From assembly GCA_963969495.1 (NCBI GenBank), contig OZ018331.1, positions 148,744,321-148,808,320 of the forward strand: DNA of 64,000 nt, in the 5' to 3' direction. This DNA comes from Ceratothoa steindachneri (taxonomy: Eukaryota > Arthropoda > Malacostraca > Isopoda > Cymothoidae). The notes beneath the pieces were generated by a model. It searched no databases, was not told the origin of the DNA, and worked only from the letters and a program-made list of their open reading frames with translations. The translations under genes were made by a program, and so were the position numbers. Shown here piece by piece: positions 47,110-58,467 of the stretch; within the stretch, counting starts at the first letter, position 1; each line of letters begins with the position of its first letter.

Positions 47110-47185
47110 TTCCTTGGGAATCTGATATTGGCCGGACATTTCGGACCTTCACTAGGACCATCTTCAGCGACTGTGTCGACTAATG
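47110..47185 (-). ncRNA. Hammerhead-ribozyme-like motif of a Penelope-like element
   Basis: On the minus strand CTGAAGA (47167-47161) fits the hammerhead CUGANGA core. It is followed by GGTCC...GGTCC, which can pair with one mismatch as stem II, and by CGAAA (47143-47139). Penelope-like elements are known to carry hammerhead ribozymes in their terminal repeats, and the GIY-YIG domain lies upstream on the same strand. Confidence 0.5.
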
Positions 47186-47199
47186 AGAAGGGGAAGGAA

Positions 47200-47560
47200 T
47201 ATTAACGATAACAGTTAAAAGAATGCATTAAATAATGGCTAAAAAAGCGAATGAAGACAAGTTGAAATAATAAAATTGACAATTATTGAGATTAAAGTAA
47301 AAACACAAATAACAATATATAGAATTAATTAATACTATCCAGTGTAATTTTAAAAAAATAATAGAAAGAAGTGAATTTATTAAATAAACTGACTTGAATA
47401 TCAAATATTAAAGGTAACTGGAGTAAACAATAAAATAACCTATTATATTAAATTAGAAAAAACAACAAAAAACCCGAAAACAAATTAGAATGAATTAAAC
47501 AGAGTGACTAACCTTTATCGTAGGAGTTGTGAAATCGATTAACTAAAGATATAAAAACTA
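47200..47560. other. 3' untranslated part of the Penelope-like copy
   Basis: A-rich, non-coding, between the GIY-YIG reading frame and the hammerhead-like motif. Confidence 0.4.
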
Positions 47561-47935
47561 CTAACGAGATTTGTTCGGTTGGCTGGTTAATGTATTGAAG
47601 TGTTGGTTGATTATAGTGAATAGTTTAATTGAGGAGGAGTAATTATTTAGGTTTGGATTTATTTTATTGATATACAGTGACTCTAAGATTTTCAAATGGA
47701 GAGAAGTTAAGGCTGAAGATAAGATGGTAAATGAATCAGAATTAAGAGGATGATGGTGATACTCAGAGTGGTGCATGATGGAAGAGGCTTCAGGTTTAGA
47801 GATGGGAACACCAGTCCTATGAGACAAACCTAAGTTCTTTGTGATCCTGCATTTGAGTTGTAAGCCAGTTTGGTCTACATAACGACTGTGGCAGGTCGTA
47901 CATGTATAATTGTAAATTAAACCTGAAGCTACTTA
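47561..47935 (-). pseudogene. Penelope-like element: GIY-YIG endonuclease domain
   Basis: The reverse complement from about 47935 reads GLIYNYTCTTCHSRYVDQT, GLQLKCRITKNLGLS, then SSIMHHSEYHHHPLNSDSF, TILSSALTSLHLKILESLYI and NKINPNLNNYSSS. The Y-x-C-x2-C start, the RYVDQTG loop (YIGxTG in family members) and the KILESLYI...PNLN end follow the C-terminal GIY-YIG nuclease of Penelope-like elements, which nicks DNA for integration. In the usual motif the Gly after YI/YV is Asp here. The RT is not found upstream, so the copy is 5'-truncated near 47940. The frame is open from about 47920 to 47561. Family call is good; activity is unlikely. Confidence 0.75.
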
Positions 47936-48149
47936 GGATTGAATTTAATTAAGATAATATTGGTTAGGATAAGTTCAAATCCATTCGGTTTGAGTGGATT
48001 TGAAAATTTATGCCATCATGGATAAATATTTTACTTTTTTGTTAGCTTATTGTTTGTTTAATTTGTTTGCGTAATTTTTTGTTCTTTAATAAATTATTTT
48101 ACAGATAATTTTGTAAATATACCACCAATAAGTTTCTTCGGAATCATCA

Positions 48150-48151
<2 letters not shown>

Positions 48152-48204
<53 letters not shown>
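48152..48204. repeat. (TA)n microsatellite
   Basis: About 53 bp of TA next to the left end of the 5.2-kb DNA transposon. Confidence 0.97.
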
Positions 48205-48206
<2 letters not shown>

Positions 48207-48950
48207 TAGGGTGATGCAAAATAGTGGACCATCCTGGTATTTATAATGCGCTCTTCAGCGCTGTTAGCCCTCACAGAGCGCAGGTTGTGTAGCGACTGTA
48301 GAGAGTGTTTACAGGGAAGAGAAGGCACTTCTGAAGAGATGAGTCTTCAGGAGACGTTTAAAAGTATCTGCAAAATTTTAGACAAAATAAATAATATTCA
48401 GAGGTCAGGTCACGCCCACTCTTTAAAAATATTTAAGAAAATGAAAATTGAGAGCGAAACCTAAGTTTGTAATTTTCTTTCTATTTACAGGTTAAAATAT
48501 ATAGGAAATGTTAGTATAAATTTAAACTAAAATACGGTGAAAATAAACGGTTAATTGCATGTAAAATATAGACATGTTTTGCTCTACTAGTGAGTCCTAA
48601 CCCTAGGGGTAAGTATGACCTGAGCAGTAGGACACTTTTTTTTACGCCAAATCCTTTAAATTTGGCCTTTTTAAAGGCTGATTGGTGTCAGGAAAACTAG
48701 TTTGGCTTTTGGCTTTTTTGTTGACTCTTTTTCAGGTGGTATTATAAAGTATTTTTAACCTTATCTAGATTGTATTATCCCTCGCAAAATTTACATTTGG
48801 TTCTTTCTGGTACATTTTAACTCTAAATTTCTGTTCTTTTTAAAATTTTCTTGTGGCAACCCTTCCTGTTACTCTGTTCATGTTTACAAGTGGTGGAACT
48901 TATCGTGTTCTTACGTTTTGTATCTTCTTTTATGTCGATAATCTTTCCAC
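48207..48950 (+). other. Left part of the 5.2-kb transposon, no recognised gene
   Basis: A 72-codon ORF (48246-48464, KSICKILDKINNIQRSGH) is possible but unrecognised. Repeated TTTGGCTTTT words near 48705 resemble those at 50990-51045 on the far side of the hAT gene and may be hAT subterminal repeats. Confidence 0.35.
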
Positions 48951-48959
48951 GGTTAAACC

Positions 48960-50970
48960 ATTAATTATGCCCAAGTGGAAATCTTTCTATGACTCTAATC
49001 CAAAATATAATAATAAGTGGGAAGAGAGATTTGTGTGGGTTAAAAAGGCAACTGATGGATCTCAATCAGCATATTGTAAATTATTCCGATGCAATTTTGT
49101 GCCAAGAGTTTCAAATCTTTCAAGTCATGAAAGGACAGAAGAACATAAACGGAAAACGCCATCAACATCGCAAGGGAGACTTTTTGGTAAAAAAAACAAG
49201 TAAGCAAATTGATGGTAAGGTTAAAGTAGCAGAGCTATAAATTACTGTTACTATGACCTGCCATATTGCCATACGCACAATTGATCACTCAGGTGAAATA
49301 TTGGTAAGACATGGAAGCACACTTGGTCAGATAAAATTACACAGAACTAAGTGTATATTACTAATAAAAACTAAATTTCACCAGCCTTAAAATCTGATCT
49401 CTTTCAAGACCTGAAAAACCAGAAGTATGCAATCATTATTGATGAGTCCACCGATGTCTCTACTCAAAAGTATTTGTGTACTTTGGTTAGATTCCTGAGT
49501 GGTAGGACAAATGAAATTATTACTGGATTTCTAGGCTTTATTCCTGTTCAACAGACTACAGGAGACAATATCTTTAATTTGATTGACGGTAAAATAATAA
49601 AATGTGTCAAAGTCTAAAAAATTGCATTTGTTTTGCATCAGATGGTGCATCCAACCTGGTGGGATGCAATAATTCAGTTTGGTTCAGACTTAAAGAAGTG
49701 TCTCTCTGTGCATAATTGAAGTACATTTCCATTCATTAACATTATGTATTATATATGCGGTCAAATCTGCCATCAACTATTGGATCTTTGCTGATAGAGG
49801 TACCCAATTGATTTCGTCATAGTAATCCAAGACGAGCAGAATAGAAATATTTGTTTCAAGTTATGAATTCTTCCACAGAATTTCAGCAAGCTCGTACTGC
49901 ACCCCTTCCCTTTGAAAAAAACTTCTTCTTCTCGCTGGCTTATGCGTGGAAAAGTAATGTTCAATATCTTGATGAACTGGGAAGAGCTCAAGGCCTATTT
50001 CATTTCAGTTGAAATAGCCGAAGTGAAATTCGATACTAAACATAAAGCAAGAATAATAAAAGAAATGCTATTAGACAAAAAAAAGCCTACCTTTTTTTTC
50101 ATTTTGCAACCCCAGTTGTGCATGAATTTTAAGAACTCAGTAGCCTATTTCAGAAAAAAATAAAAGAGATCCTCAAAAAATACACAAAGAATTATTTTGT
50201 GCATTCTAAGAGCCTCAAAAGCAGGCTTTATGATGTCAATACTCAGAAAAAAGTATTATGCAAGTTGAATTTGGTATTAAGTTCCTGTCAGAATTCATTA
50301 ATTCCATGCAATAGAATAATAATAATATAAAAAATCTAAAAGAAGTTTTAAGTGTTAAGGAAAGGTGTTTGTCTATGTTAGAAGGGGCACTTGTTCAGAC
50401 TGAAAAAAGACATCCCTCAGTAAGAAATATATTTCGAGATCTGACAAAATTTAGCCCAGGAATAATTTTAAGTCAAGTTTCTAGGCCATTATTTTCTGAA
50501 TTACCTTTTTTGAACTTAGCTGGAAAAAATCTTACCAATATTGAAGAACATTATAGAAAATTGCCTTTCATAGATTGAAAGGAAGAAGAATAATTTAAGG
50601 AAAACGGACTACCTAAAGACACTGAGCAATTCTGGCAAGGTGTTCTGCAGCATCCCCAATTTAAAGAGCTTGCCTCCTTTGCTCTCACTTGCCTAATAAC
50701 ACCTATTAGTAATGCTGTGTTGGAGAGGGTATTCTCTCTTCTAACCTTCAATAAGACTAAAGCAAGGAATAGACTCTCAGCTGACTCTCCTGGAAGCACT
50801 TATCAGAATAAGAGAAGAACTCTTGTTCTCTAACAAGTGCTGTAAGGATTTTGTGCCATCATCAAAAATGATTGAGGATTTTATGGCTGAAAATGTATAT
50901 GCTGCAGATTCTACTCCTTCCCTTAACAATGAAGAAGAAAACATATTTGCTAAAGAGATTTTTATGTAAT
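48960..50970 (+). pseudogene. BED-finger hAT transposase, broken
   Basis: From about 48966 the sequence gives KWKSFYDSNPKYNNKWEERF, then YCKLFRCNF...LSSHERTEEHKRK, a BED-type zinc finger with its second Cys changed to Phe-Arg-Cys spacing. Near 49390-49590 comes FQDLKNQKYAIIIDESTDVS (first catalytic Asp region of hAT). Near 50369-50578 and on to 50760 are NIFRDLTKFSPG, FWQGVLQHPQFKELASFALT and SNAVLERVFSLLTFNKTKAR, the C-terminal dimerisation motif with ER intact. The end is KMIEDFMAENVYAADS to about 50970. At least six stops or shifts interrupt it. It closely follows the order of ZBED-like hAT transposases and seems nested in the surrounding element. Confidence 0.8.
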
Positions 50971-51183
50971 GTAAATATAAGAAGTTTAACTGGCTTTTTT
51001 ATTTGGCTGGATCAATTTTTCTTGGCAGTTTTTTGGCTTTTTTCTTCCATGATTCGGCATTATTTCGTCATTTTAATCGGCAACCCTGCCACTCAGGGGA
51101 CTGGGCTCAGTTTGTGTTCGGCATTGTCAGAGTAAGGTGTTACTGTGTGTTTCTCTTAATTACTTTGTCGTCTTGTTATAAGC

Positions 51184-53170
51184 ATGACACGAAGCACAAT
51201 TGATGTATGGCTGATTGGCCAACAAATAGATATATTAAATCAAAGTGTGTTGCCATCAAATAAAGAAGTACTTTCCTTATTCATTAATTACAGAAATATT
51301 TAAAGCGAAACCGTTAGAGAAGCTTTAATTTCAACTGTTAATGATGTGATGACCGTTTGGCAGAAGGTAGCAATACTAACAACACAGAAATGTAATGCTG
51401 TAAAAAAACGAAAGGAAAATTTGTTTGAATTATTTGACATCGCGCATGCCAAGGCTGATGAACTAATAAATATTGAAGATAGCGAACATCTTTAGGAAAG
51501 TTGCGTATTCGTCAATCAAGTTCTACAGATGAGGCTGTAGTTCTAGAAGACAGCAGTGACACAATATCAAGTGCAGAAAAGATTTATCTAAACCACCCTT
51601 CAACATCTAAACAAGGGCCACCAAGAAAGAAGAAAAAAATGATTAATGAAAATCTACTATCTGCATTAGATGTGGTGAAAGTCAGTGATCGATCTGCTTC
51701 TCTAATTCTTATTCCAGCTATATCAAATGTGGGGGAAAATCCTGAAGATTAAAGCGTAAGCTACTCCACAATTCGTAGAGTAAGACAACATGGAAGAAAA
51801 AAGATGAGTGAAAATATCACTAGAAGCTTGGAGACTGACAAACCATTGATTGTAGAGTGGGATGGCAAGCTTTTAGAAGACATTACTGGGGATGAAGTAT
51901 TTGATCGTCTTCCAGTTCTAATATCTGGTAGTGAAGAAACACAACTGCTTGGAGTACCAAAGATAGAGAACAGGAGATAACACTGCAACTGTTGTATATA
52001 AAGAAATTTGTGATTGGAATTTAACAGAGAAGGTAAAATGAATGTGCTTTGATACAACAACCTCAAACAAAGGGCGTAAAAATGGAGCTTGTGTCATAAT
52101 CGAGCAAAATATGGAAAAAGATTTGCTATGGCTTCCTTGTAGACACCATATTTTTGAAATCCTCTTAGAAGCAGCGGTGATCCCTACATTACAACCATCT
52201 TAGAGTCCTAGCATTGAGGTATTCAAAGATTTAAATCAAACTGGAACACACTGAACTTGAAATCATTTGATTTATTAGAAAAGTTTCCTCAGCAAGAAAA
52301 ATAAGGAATGATTGCCTTTACATCCAAACAACTGAGTAAACAGCAACCTCGTGATGATTATAAAGAGCTTTTAGAACTGACAATAATCTTGCTAGGCGTC
52401 ATTCCATCCACTGGAATAAATTTCAAGAAACCAGGAGCTTAGCACAGAGCACGTTGGATGGTGAAGCTGATTTATTCGAGAAAAATCTTTATGTTCAAAA
52501 AGCAATTCAAAATAACAACAAAACAAGAGAAAGGTCTGAGGGAAATTTGTTGGTTTTCTGCTTCAATTTATATCAAACATCGGTTCTCTGCTCCCAGTGC
52601 TGCAAGTGCTCCATGTAATGATTTGTGCGCCTACTGAAGAGCCTTAAAAATTATATAAGTATAAATGAAGAAGTAGCTAGTAGAATTTTGCAAATATTAA
52701 GAATCATTTGTGGTATTTGTCAGTAGAGTTAGTTGCTATGGCTTTCTTTGACAATGAAATCAGTCATGAGACAAAACCAAAAATAAAAGAAGCTCTTACA
52801 ACATCATCAGACTCAGATCCACCAAAGAAAGCACAAGTAGATATTGAAACTGTGGAAAAGAAGCAAATTCAAGATTTTGTTACTACTAATACAATGTCCT
52901 TCTTCAGGATTATGAGTTTATAATCTTCTTTTTTGGACAAACCGGTGGAAAATTGGCCTCGAAAAGAGAGTTTTTGGGTGGCAAAAATGTTGCTAACCAA
53001 ATGGCAGTTGTTAATGACATTGCTGAAAGAGGAGTAAAACTGATAGAAGATTACAACAGAATTCTCACTAATGATGAACAAAAAGAGCACTGATATCTCT
53101 TACTAAAGAGTAAGATGCAAATTTGATACAAAAAACTATATCAAGTTTAATCTGAATCATGATGTAATAA
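51184..53170 (+). pseudogene. Second transposase-like gene (CRHHIFE family), broken
   Basis: The start is MTRSTIDVWLIGQQIDILNQ (51184), then LFELFDIAHAKADELINIED near 51425, and 51501-51752 with basic KKKKMINENLLSALDVVKVS. LIVEWDGKLLEDITGDEVFD, RLPVLISGSEETQLLGVPKI follow (51850-51965). Then CFDTTTSNKGRKNGACVIIE and WLPCRHHIFEILLEAAV (52050-52190), which echo the D..SN..G..NGA and HC.AH patterns of hAT-like catalytic domains. LWYLSVELVAMAFFDNEI and DFVTTNTMSFFRIM (52708-52923) end the readable part. I know this as a family of uncharacterised transposase-like proteins in cnidarians and arthropods, but not its superfamily name. Many stops and shifts make it dead. Confidence 0.6.
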
Positions 53171-53421
53171 ATGAAAGAGAAGTGGTATAATAGAGGCCTC
53201 TTGGGGAACTTCCACTTAAAACGAAAGTACGAGACACTTGCTGATACCTCTTTGGTGTCTTGGAAATCAGCAAATGTTCAATGAGAGGTCGCGTCCTTAA
53301 GATATTGGAATTTTGACCTGAAATTTAGCCAGGGTCATTTTTTCATAACACAAATTCATTAGAGATGGTATCTTGGGGTTTCTAAACAAAAAAAATGTTT
53401 TGAACCCCATTTTGCATCACC

Positions 53422-53423
<2 letters not shown>

Positions 53424-53512
<89 letters not shown>
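53424..53512. repeat. (TA)n microsatellite
   Basis: About 88 bp of TA between the 5.2-kb transposon and a Penelope-type inverted repeat. Confidence 0.97.
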
Positions 53513-53516
<4 letters not shown>

Positions 53517-53887
53517 AGAAACTCACAAATTGCATGTGAGTCAAAATTATGATAAATAACACCCACAAGGAAAAAGGAAAATCGATTCCGAGTGCTTTCG
53601 TCTTTATTCTAAAGACCTCTTCATGGAATAACGTAGGTCAGGACAGACAATGTCTTAAATAGTAAGGAGTGGGGGGTTAAAACGGCTACCTGCATCAAAA
53701 CCCTAACTAGGGGGTACAAATTCTTTAAAAACTTTAATTTGTGATTTAAGACATTGTCTGTCCTGACCTATGTTATTCCATTAAGAGGTCTTTAGAATAA
53801 AGACGAAAGCGCTCGGAATCTTTTTTCCTTTTTCCTTGTGGGTGTTATTTATCATAATTTTGACTCACATGCAATTTGGGAGTTTCT

Positions 53888-53891
<4 letters not shown>
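53513..53891. repeat. Large hairpin: Penelope-type terminal sequences in inverted orientation with hammerhead-like cores
   Basis: Arms 53513-53675 and about 53735-53891 are reverse complements (GAAAAGAAACTC, CATGTGAGTCAAAATTATGA, CCTTTTTCCTTGTGGGTGTT, AAGACCTCTT). Each arm, read outward, has ATTCC, a TGAAGAG/TTAAGAG core, a GTCTTT...AAAGAC stem, CGAAAG and CGGAAT, the layout of a hammerhead with closing stem ATTCC/GGAAT. The loop (about 53676-53734) is unrelated sequence. Confidence 0.75.

Positions 53892-53954
<63 letters not shown>
53892..53954. repeat. (TA)n microsatellite
   Basis: About 62 bp of TA joining two Penelope-type segments. Confidence 0.97.
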
Positions 53955-54782
<828 letters not shown>

Positions 54783-54797
54783 CATTTATCTGTGCTT

Positions 54798-54852
54798 TTG
54801 TTATTCCTTGATAAAGAACTCGAAATTAAGTTCGAAAGTACTCGGAATCTTT
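54798..54852 (+). ncRNA. Hammerhead-ribozyme-like motif (degenerate)
   Basis: ATTCC, TTGATAAAG, AACT...AGTT (stem II), CGAAAG, TACTC, GGAAT in order. ATTCC can pair with GGAAT. The CUGANGA core is altered (UUGAUAA), so activity is doubtful. Flanked by (TA)n on both sides. Confidence 0.45.
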
Positions 54853-54877
54853 GCATTATTTTCCTTGTGGGCTTTGT

Positions 54878-54980
<103 letters not shown>

Positions 54981-55440
54981 GGATTTAGCACTTTCTAACC
55001 ATTGAAAGGAACATAAGGAGACGAAACAGAACTAACGCCACTTAATACAAAATGTAAGCAAATAAGATAACAGATGTTAAGGATTAGTCCAGCAAACCGC
55101 CGCCCTTAGTTAATGGGAACAGGACGAGTCCTTGGAAGCCTCAACAAACAAGTTCATTTGATGATAACAGATAACCAAAGGTGGGGATTTTTTTTACACC
55201 TCTGTGTATTTATTTGTTTTGTCTGTGCGTATACGGGTAGTACAGGGACTTTTATCCTTGAACTAACCCTGTTCCCTGACATTACTCCGAATGAAGCATC
55301 ACGAGTCATTTACCTTCACTATTCGCTTTTCTATTTTCCCTAGAAACTGATTCGCGTTTCAGTCCTTCATAATTCTTGCTCGCTCCTCTCTGGCCAGTGA
55401 CATATACCCCTTCCCCCGTCCCCATACCCCAACCCCCGTT
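54981..55440. other. Unassigned sequence
   Basis: No recognised element. A CCCC-rich stretch (55405-55440) precedes the TATA box. Confidence 0.3.
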
Positions 55441-55450
55441 GTCTACTGGT

Positions 55451-55480
55451 TATAAAAACACCCACATTTTGCGGTCGAGT
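55451..55480 (+). promoter_or_regulatory. TATA-box core promoter
   Basis: TATAAAAA at 55451-55458 in a GC-moderate setting, with a likely start about 30 bp on (near 55480, GAGTTTTATTCGCATC). Confidence 0.5.
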
Positions 55481-55621
55481 TTTATTCGCATCTTGACGCT
55501 CTTTCGATCCGTTTATCTGCTACTTCTTGCAGCGAGCGGTCAACCGAGAGGACGCTGAAGATCTTCGCCGTCGATTGTACCATCTTTAAGTTTCAAGTTC
55601 TTGTACTGTACAGTGAAAATG
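55481..55621 (+). other. Possible first exon: 5' UTR ending ATG|GTAAGA
   Basis: About 140 bp without an earlier ATG run up to CAGTGAAAATG (ATG at 55619-55621), directly followed by GTAAGATTAT, a strong 5' splice site. A first coding exon holding only the start codon is common in muscle and other arthropod genes. No downstream exon can be recognised in the window; 55855 onward is CR1 sequence. If real, the gene's next exon is beyond the CR1 or absent. Confidence 0.4.
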
Positions 55622-55689
55622 GTAAGATTATCTCTTTTGAATCGCTTTTCTTTGTTAATGCCTCGAAGAAGATTCGCACATAGACACAT

Positions 55690-55805
55690 GCACAGCCTCA
55701 GGTAAAAGAAGATAAGATTCCGAGAGCTTTCGCCTTTATTAAACATTGCCTGAATGTCACCTGTTTAATAAAATCGAAAGCGCTAGAAATCATATTTATT
55801 TTTCC
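55690..55805. repeat. Penelope-type hairpin with hammerhead-like 3' cores
   Basis: GATTCCGAGAGCTTTCGCCTTTATTAAAC (about 55714) and GTTTAATAAAATCGAAAGCGCTAGAAATC (about 55762) are inverted copies. CGAAAGC and the ATTCC/GGAAT-type ends match the motifs at 53560, 53800 and 54840. CCTGAATG precedes the second arm. Confidence 0.5.
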
Positions 55806-55854
55806 TTCTAGTCATTTATATACCCGTATATTGGTAGGGATGAGGCATTCAGTA

Positions 55855-57480
55855 GTAGGGGTGGGGGTATTCAGATGCATTTGGAGAGCAACAGGTAGGA
55901 GAATAAGCAGAGGACTAGGAAGGTACAGTGTAGTAATGATAAGACCATAAAGAGAAATGCATTGAAAATATACTACACAAATAGTAGGAGCATAAATCTG
56001 AGGTCCAGATTGATGGTTAGAATATGTTATACAGATAGGAATAAGAGTAGAGAAGGGGGGATTATTTATATTAGAGTTAATCTCTAGTGTAGTGAAAACA
56101 CTACATCTAAATTAGACGCTAACACAAAGTCATTATGATTAGATGTTAACGAAAAAAAGAATAAACTTGTCATAGAATTATTATATAGAGCGCCAAATCT
56201 TCGTAAGGAAGCATCGTGTCCTCTGTAGCAGGATATAGAACGTATTCAGCGACCTGAGCAATTTGCCGATGATACTAAATTAGCTAGGATTATAAAGTCT
56301 GACTCTAAGCAGAGAAATGGCAAATGGATTTTAATTCACTGAATAATTATAAACTGAATGGGAGAGTTTTAGGAAGGTCAGAATGCGAAAGAGACTTAGG
56401 TATCCTGGTAAGTTCTGACCTCTGGCCTAGAAAGCAGTGCAGAAGTGCTAGGAATGGATTTAATAGGGTATTGGGTGTTTATTGGGAGGAGTGTAAGTAA
56501 TAGGAGTGCTGGTGTCATTCTGAAACTGTACCTGGAATTAGTTAGGCCTCATCTTGGCTATGCGGTGCAATTTTGGTCACCATATTATAGGGAGGATATT
56601 GCTTTGGTTGAGGCTTTGCAAAGAAGGATGACTAAGATGATTCATGGGTTGAGGAGCAAATAAGGATAGCAAAGATGATTCATATGTTGAGGAGCAAAGA
56701 AGGATGACCAAGATGATTGATGGGTTGAGGAGCAAAGAAGGATGACCAAGATGATTGATGGGTTGAGGAGCAAAGAAGGATGACCAAGATGATTGATGGG
56801 TTGAGGAGCAAAGAAGGATGACCAAGATGATTGATGGGTTGAGGAGCAAAGAAGGATGACCAAGATGATTGATGGGTTGAGGAGCAAAGAAGGATGACCA
56901 AGATGATTGATGGGTTGAGGAGCAAAGAAGGATGACCAAGATGATTGATGGGTTGAGGAGCAAAGAAGGATGACCAAGATGATTGATGGGTTGAGGAGCA
57001 AAGAAGGATGACCAAGATGATTGATGGGTTGAGGAGCAAAGAAGGATGACCAAGATGATTGATGGGTTGAGAAGCTTACATTATGGTGAAAGGCTTGGGA
57101 GACTAAATCTTCATGTGTTTGAAAGGAGAAGAGTCCGAGGGGGGTGGGGGGGGGCTTGATTGAAGTCTTCAAGTGGGTAAAAGGTTATAATAGAGGAGAC
57201 ATGGGTGAGGTTCTTATCTTTAGTGAACAGGAAAGAGCACGTGATAATAGGCTTGAGCTGGACGAGTTTAGGTTTAGGAAAGAGATTGGTAGAAATCGAG
57301 TGGTAGATGAATGAAGTAGGCTCACTAGTCATGTGTTAGAAGCGTTCGTCCTGCAGGGTTTTAAGAATTGATTTATAGATGAGAATGCTGGGTGGGACTG
57401 AACTGGGTGATTGGGAACCAGAGCTTCCTGGTATAAGTTATCGATTAGCTTTTTGCAGCCTCCTTCTGTTCTTATCCTGC
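55855..57480 (+). pseudogene. CR1-like LINE, subfamily B, heavily decayed with internal minisatellite
   Basis: Endonuclease traces appear near 55975 (YYTNSRSI) and 56175 (IELLYRAPN). A FADDTKLA box stands at 56256-56280, right after a deletion that removes most of RT. ORF 56445-56663 gives VSNRSAGVILKLYLELVRPH, LGYAVQFWSPYYRED and QRRMTKMIHGLR, matching the B copy at 17530-17640. At this point a 38-bp unit is repeated about 12 times (56621-57071). The tail continues with SLHYGERLGRLNLHVFERRR and beyond, with frame shifts, to a 3' end CAGCCTCCTTCTGTTCTTAT near 57470 that matches 18205-18225. The catalytic DD is present but the rest is dead. Confidence 0.8.
56621..57071. repeat. 38-bp minisatellite, about 12 units, in CR1 coding sequence
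   Basis: Unit AAGGATGACCAAGATGATTG plus ATGGGTTGAGGAGCAAAG, 38 bp. Units 3 to 12 are nearly identical; the first two differ. It starts inside RRMTKMI(H/D)GLR and ends where the CR1 frame resumes. Confidence 0.97.
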
Positions 57481-57940
57481 CTAGTATCTTAATGATTCCA
57501 AGAATTCTAGTTATCACAATATGACGTCACTGTAGCTACTTTTTTATTGTTTTGAAAGGGGTTATAACACCCTCTTTCACCCAACATTGGCTCTATCCAT
57601 GAGTGTGAAAGAATGAGGAGAAAGCAGACAGAGTAAAGAAGAAATGGAAGAACAATGCAAAAAAGACATTGATATTCACACTTCATCCAACCTAAATAAA
57701 TGTAGTGGCAAGCAGTGTACAAGTGAAGCCTTCGGAACTAATTAGTACAGAGTACACGTAGTTAAAAGTACAAATTTGTACATCCTTGCGAGTGCTGCCG
57801 GTCACGCGCCACTTACAAATTCCATCGGCCCAAATGCGTTCGTGTTTTGGGTTGTTCTTCCGTAACATTCCATCTCAACTTCACATTAGCGTCAAGTGAG
57901 AGTTGGGTTGAAGTGTGACCTGTGTCCTTGAGGGCCAGGT
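57481..57940. other. Unassigned sequence
   Basis: No ORF or repeat recognised. Confidence 0.3.
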
Positions 57941-57944
57941 TTAA

Positions 57945-57959
57945 AGGTCACGTTGACCT
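57945..57959. promoter_or_regulatory. Perfect IR3 nuclear-receptor-type palindrome
   Basis: AGGTCACGTTGACCT is two perfect AGGTCA half sites inverted with a 3-bp spacer, the classical steroid/nuclear receptor element. An ATTGG (inverted CCAAT) is at 57973-57977 and TATAAAA at 58008-58014. Confidence 0.45.
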
Positions 57960-58007
57960 ACAGTACGCCCATTATTGGCGCGATGCGCACCAACCTCAAT
58001 TAAAAAG

Positions 58008-58014
58008 TATAAAA
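58008..58014 (+). promoter_or_regulatory. TATA box downstream of the IR3 element
   Basis: TATAAAA, 49 bp after the IR3 palindrome. Expected start near 58038. The next ATG (58050) opens only about 18 codons, so no gene is shown. Confidence 0.4.
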
Positions 58015-58365
58015 CAACGAGGGCATCGCTATAGTGTTTATAAGAAGAAATGTTCAAACAAAGTGGTGAAATTAGGGAAAGTGTAAATGCGTGGAAGATG
58101 TATTAAACACAGATCCACCCTCAGTGTTGAGGCCCATAGGGCACTTAATCCTCCAGGTGTCAGGTGCAGCATGGTTACTTATGTTACACCTGACCCTCTT
58201 TGAGGGACACATTGAGAGTAAGTAGTTATCGTTGGGGTCACCCTGTACACTTCATGGCGCTTATGTTCGGTATCCATAAGGTTGAATTTCGTGGTTTATT
58301 CTGTAGACGGACGACCACACAGCCGATTGGAAGCTTCCTTCCTATTGAAGCAAAGTGAAGCTACA

Positions 58366-58445
58366 TCGGATGTGGTTAGTCGTCGGATGGTGCCCCGATT
58401 CGGTGTAGATTCCCGTGGTTCGGATCTCACGTTAATCAGTAACTC
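58366..58445 (+). repeat. tRNA-derived SINE-like stretch (weak)
   Basis: TGGTTAGTCGTCGGATGG followed about 27 bp later by GTGGTTCGGATCTCACG resembles A-box and B-box spacing of tRNA-derived SINEs. Both boxes have mismatches (GGTTCGGATC for GGTTCGANTC). Confidence 0.3.
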
Positions 58446-58467
58446 CCAACCCCACCGAGAAATAAAA

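Larger units (their letters stand above)
48207..53424 (+). mobile_element. 5.2-kb DNA transposon with inverted ends TTAGGGTGATGCAAAAT, carrying two transposase pseudogenes
   Basis: TAGGGTGATGCAAAAT at 48207 is matched by its exact reverse complement ending at 53423. (TA)n tracts adjoin both ends, so target duplication cannot be read. Inside lie a BED-finger hAT transposase (48960-50970) and a different transposase-like gene (51184-53170). The second probably belongs to these ends; the hAT is probably nested. Confidence 0.7.

Noticed and set aside
56577..57172. Long minus-strand ORFs with repeated SSWSSFFAPQPINHL
   Set aside because: They are the antisense of the 38-bp minisatellite; 38 is not a multiple of three, so all frames cycle through the unit.
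58150..58200. GTCAGGTG...CACCTGAC inverted repeat as an operator or terminator
   Set aside because: Short 8-bp arms in isolated position; no functional context.
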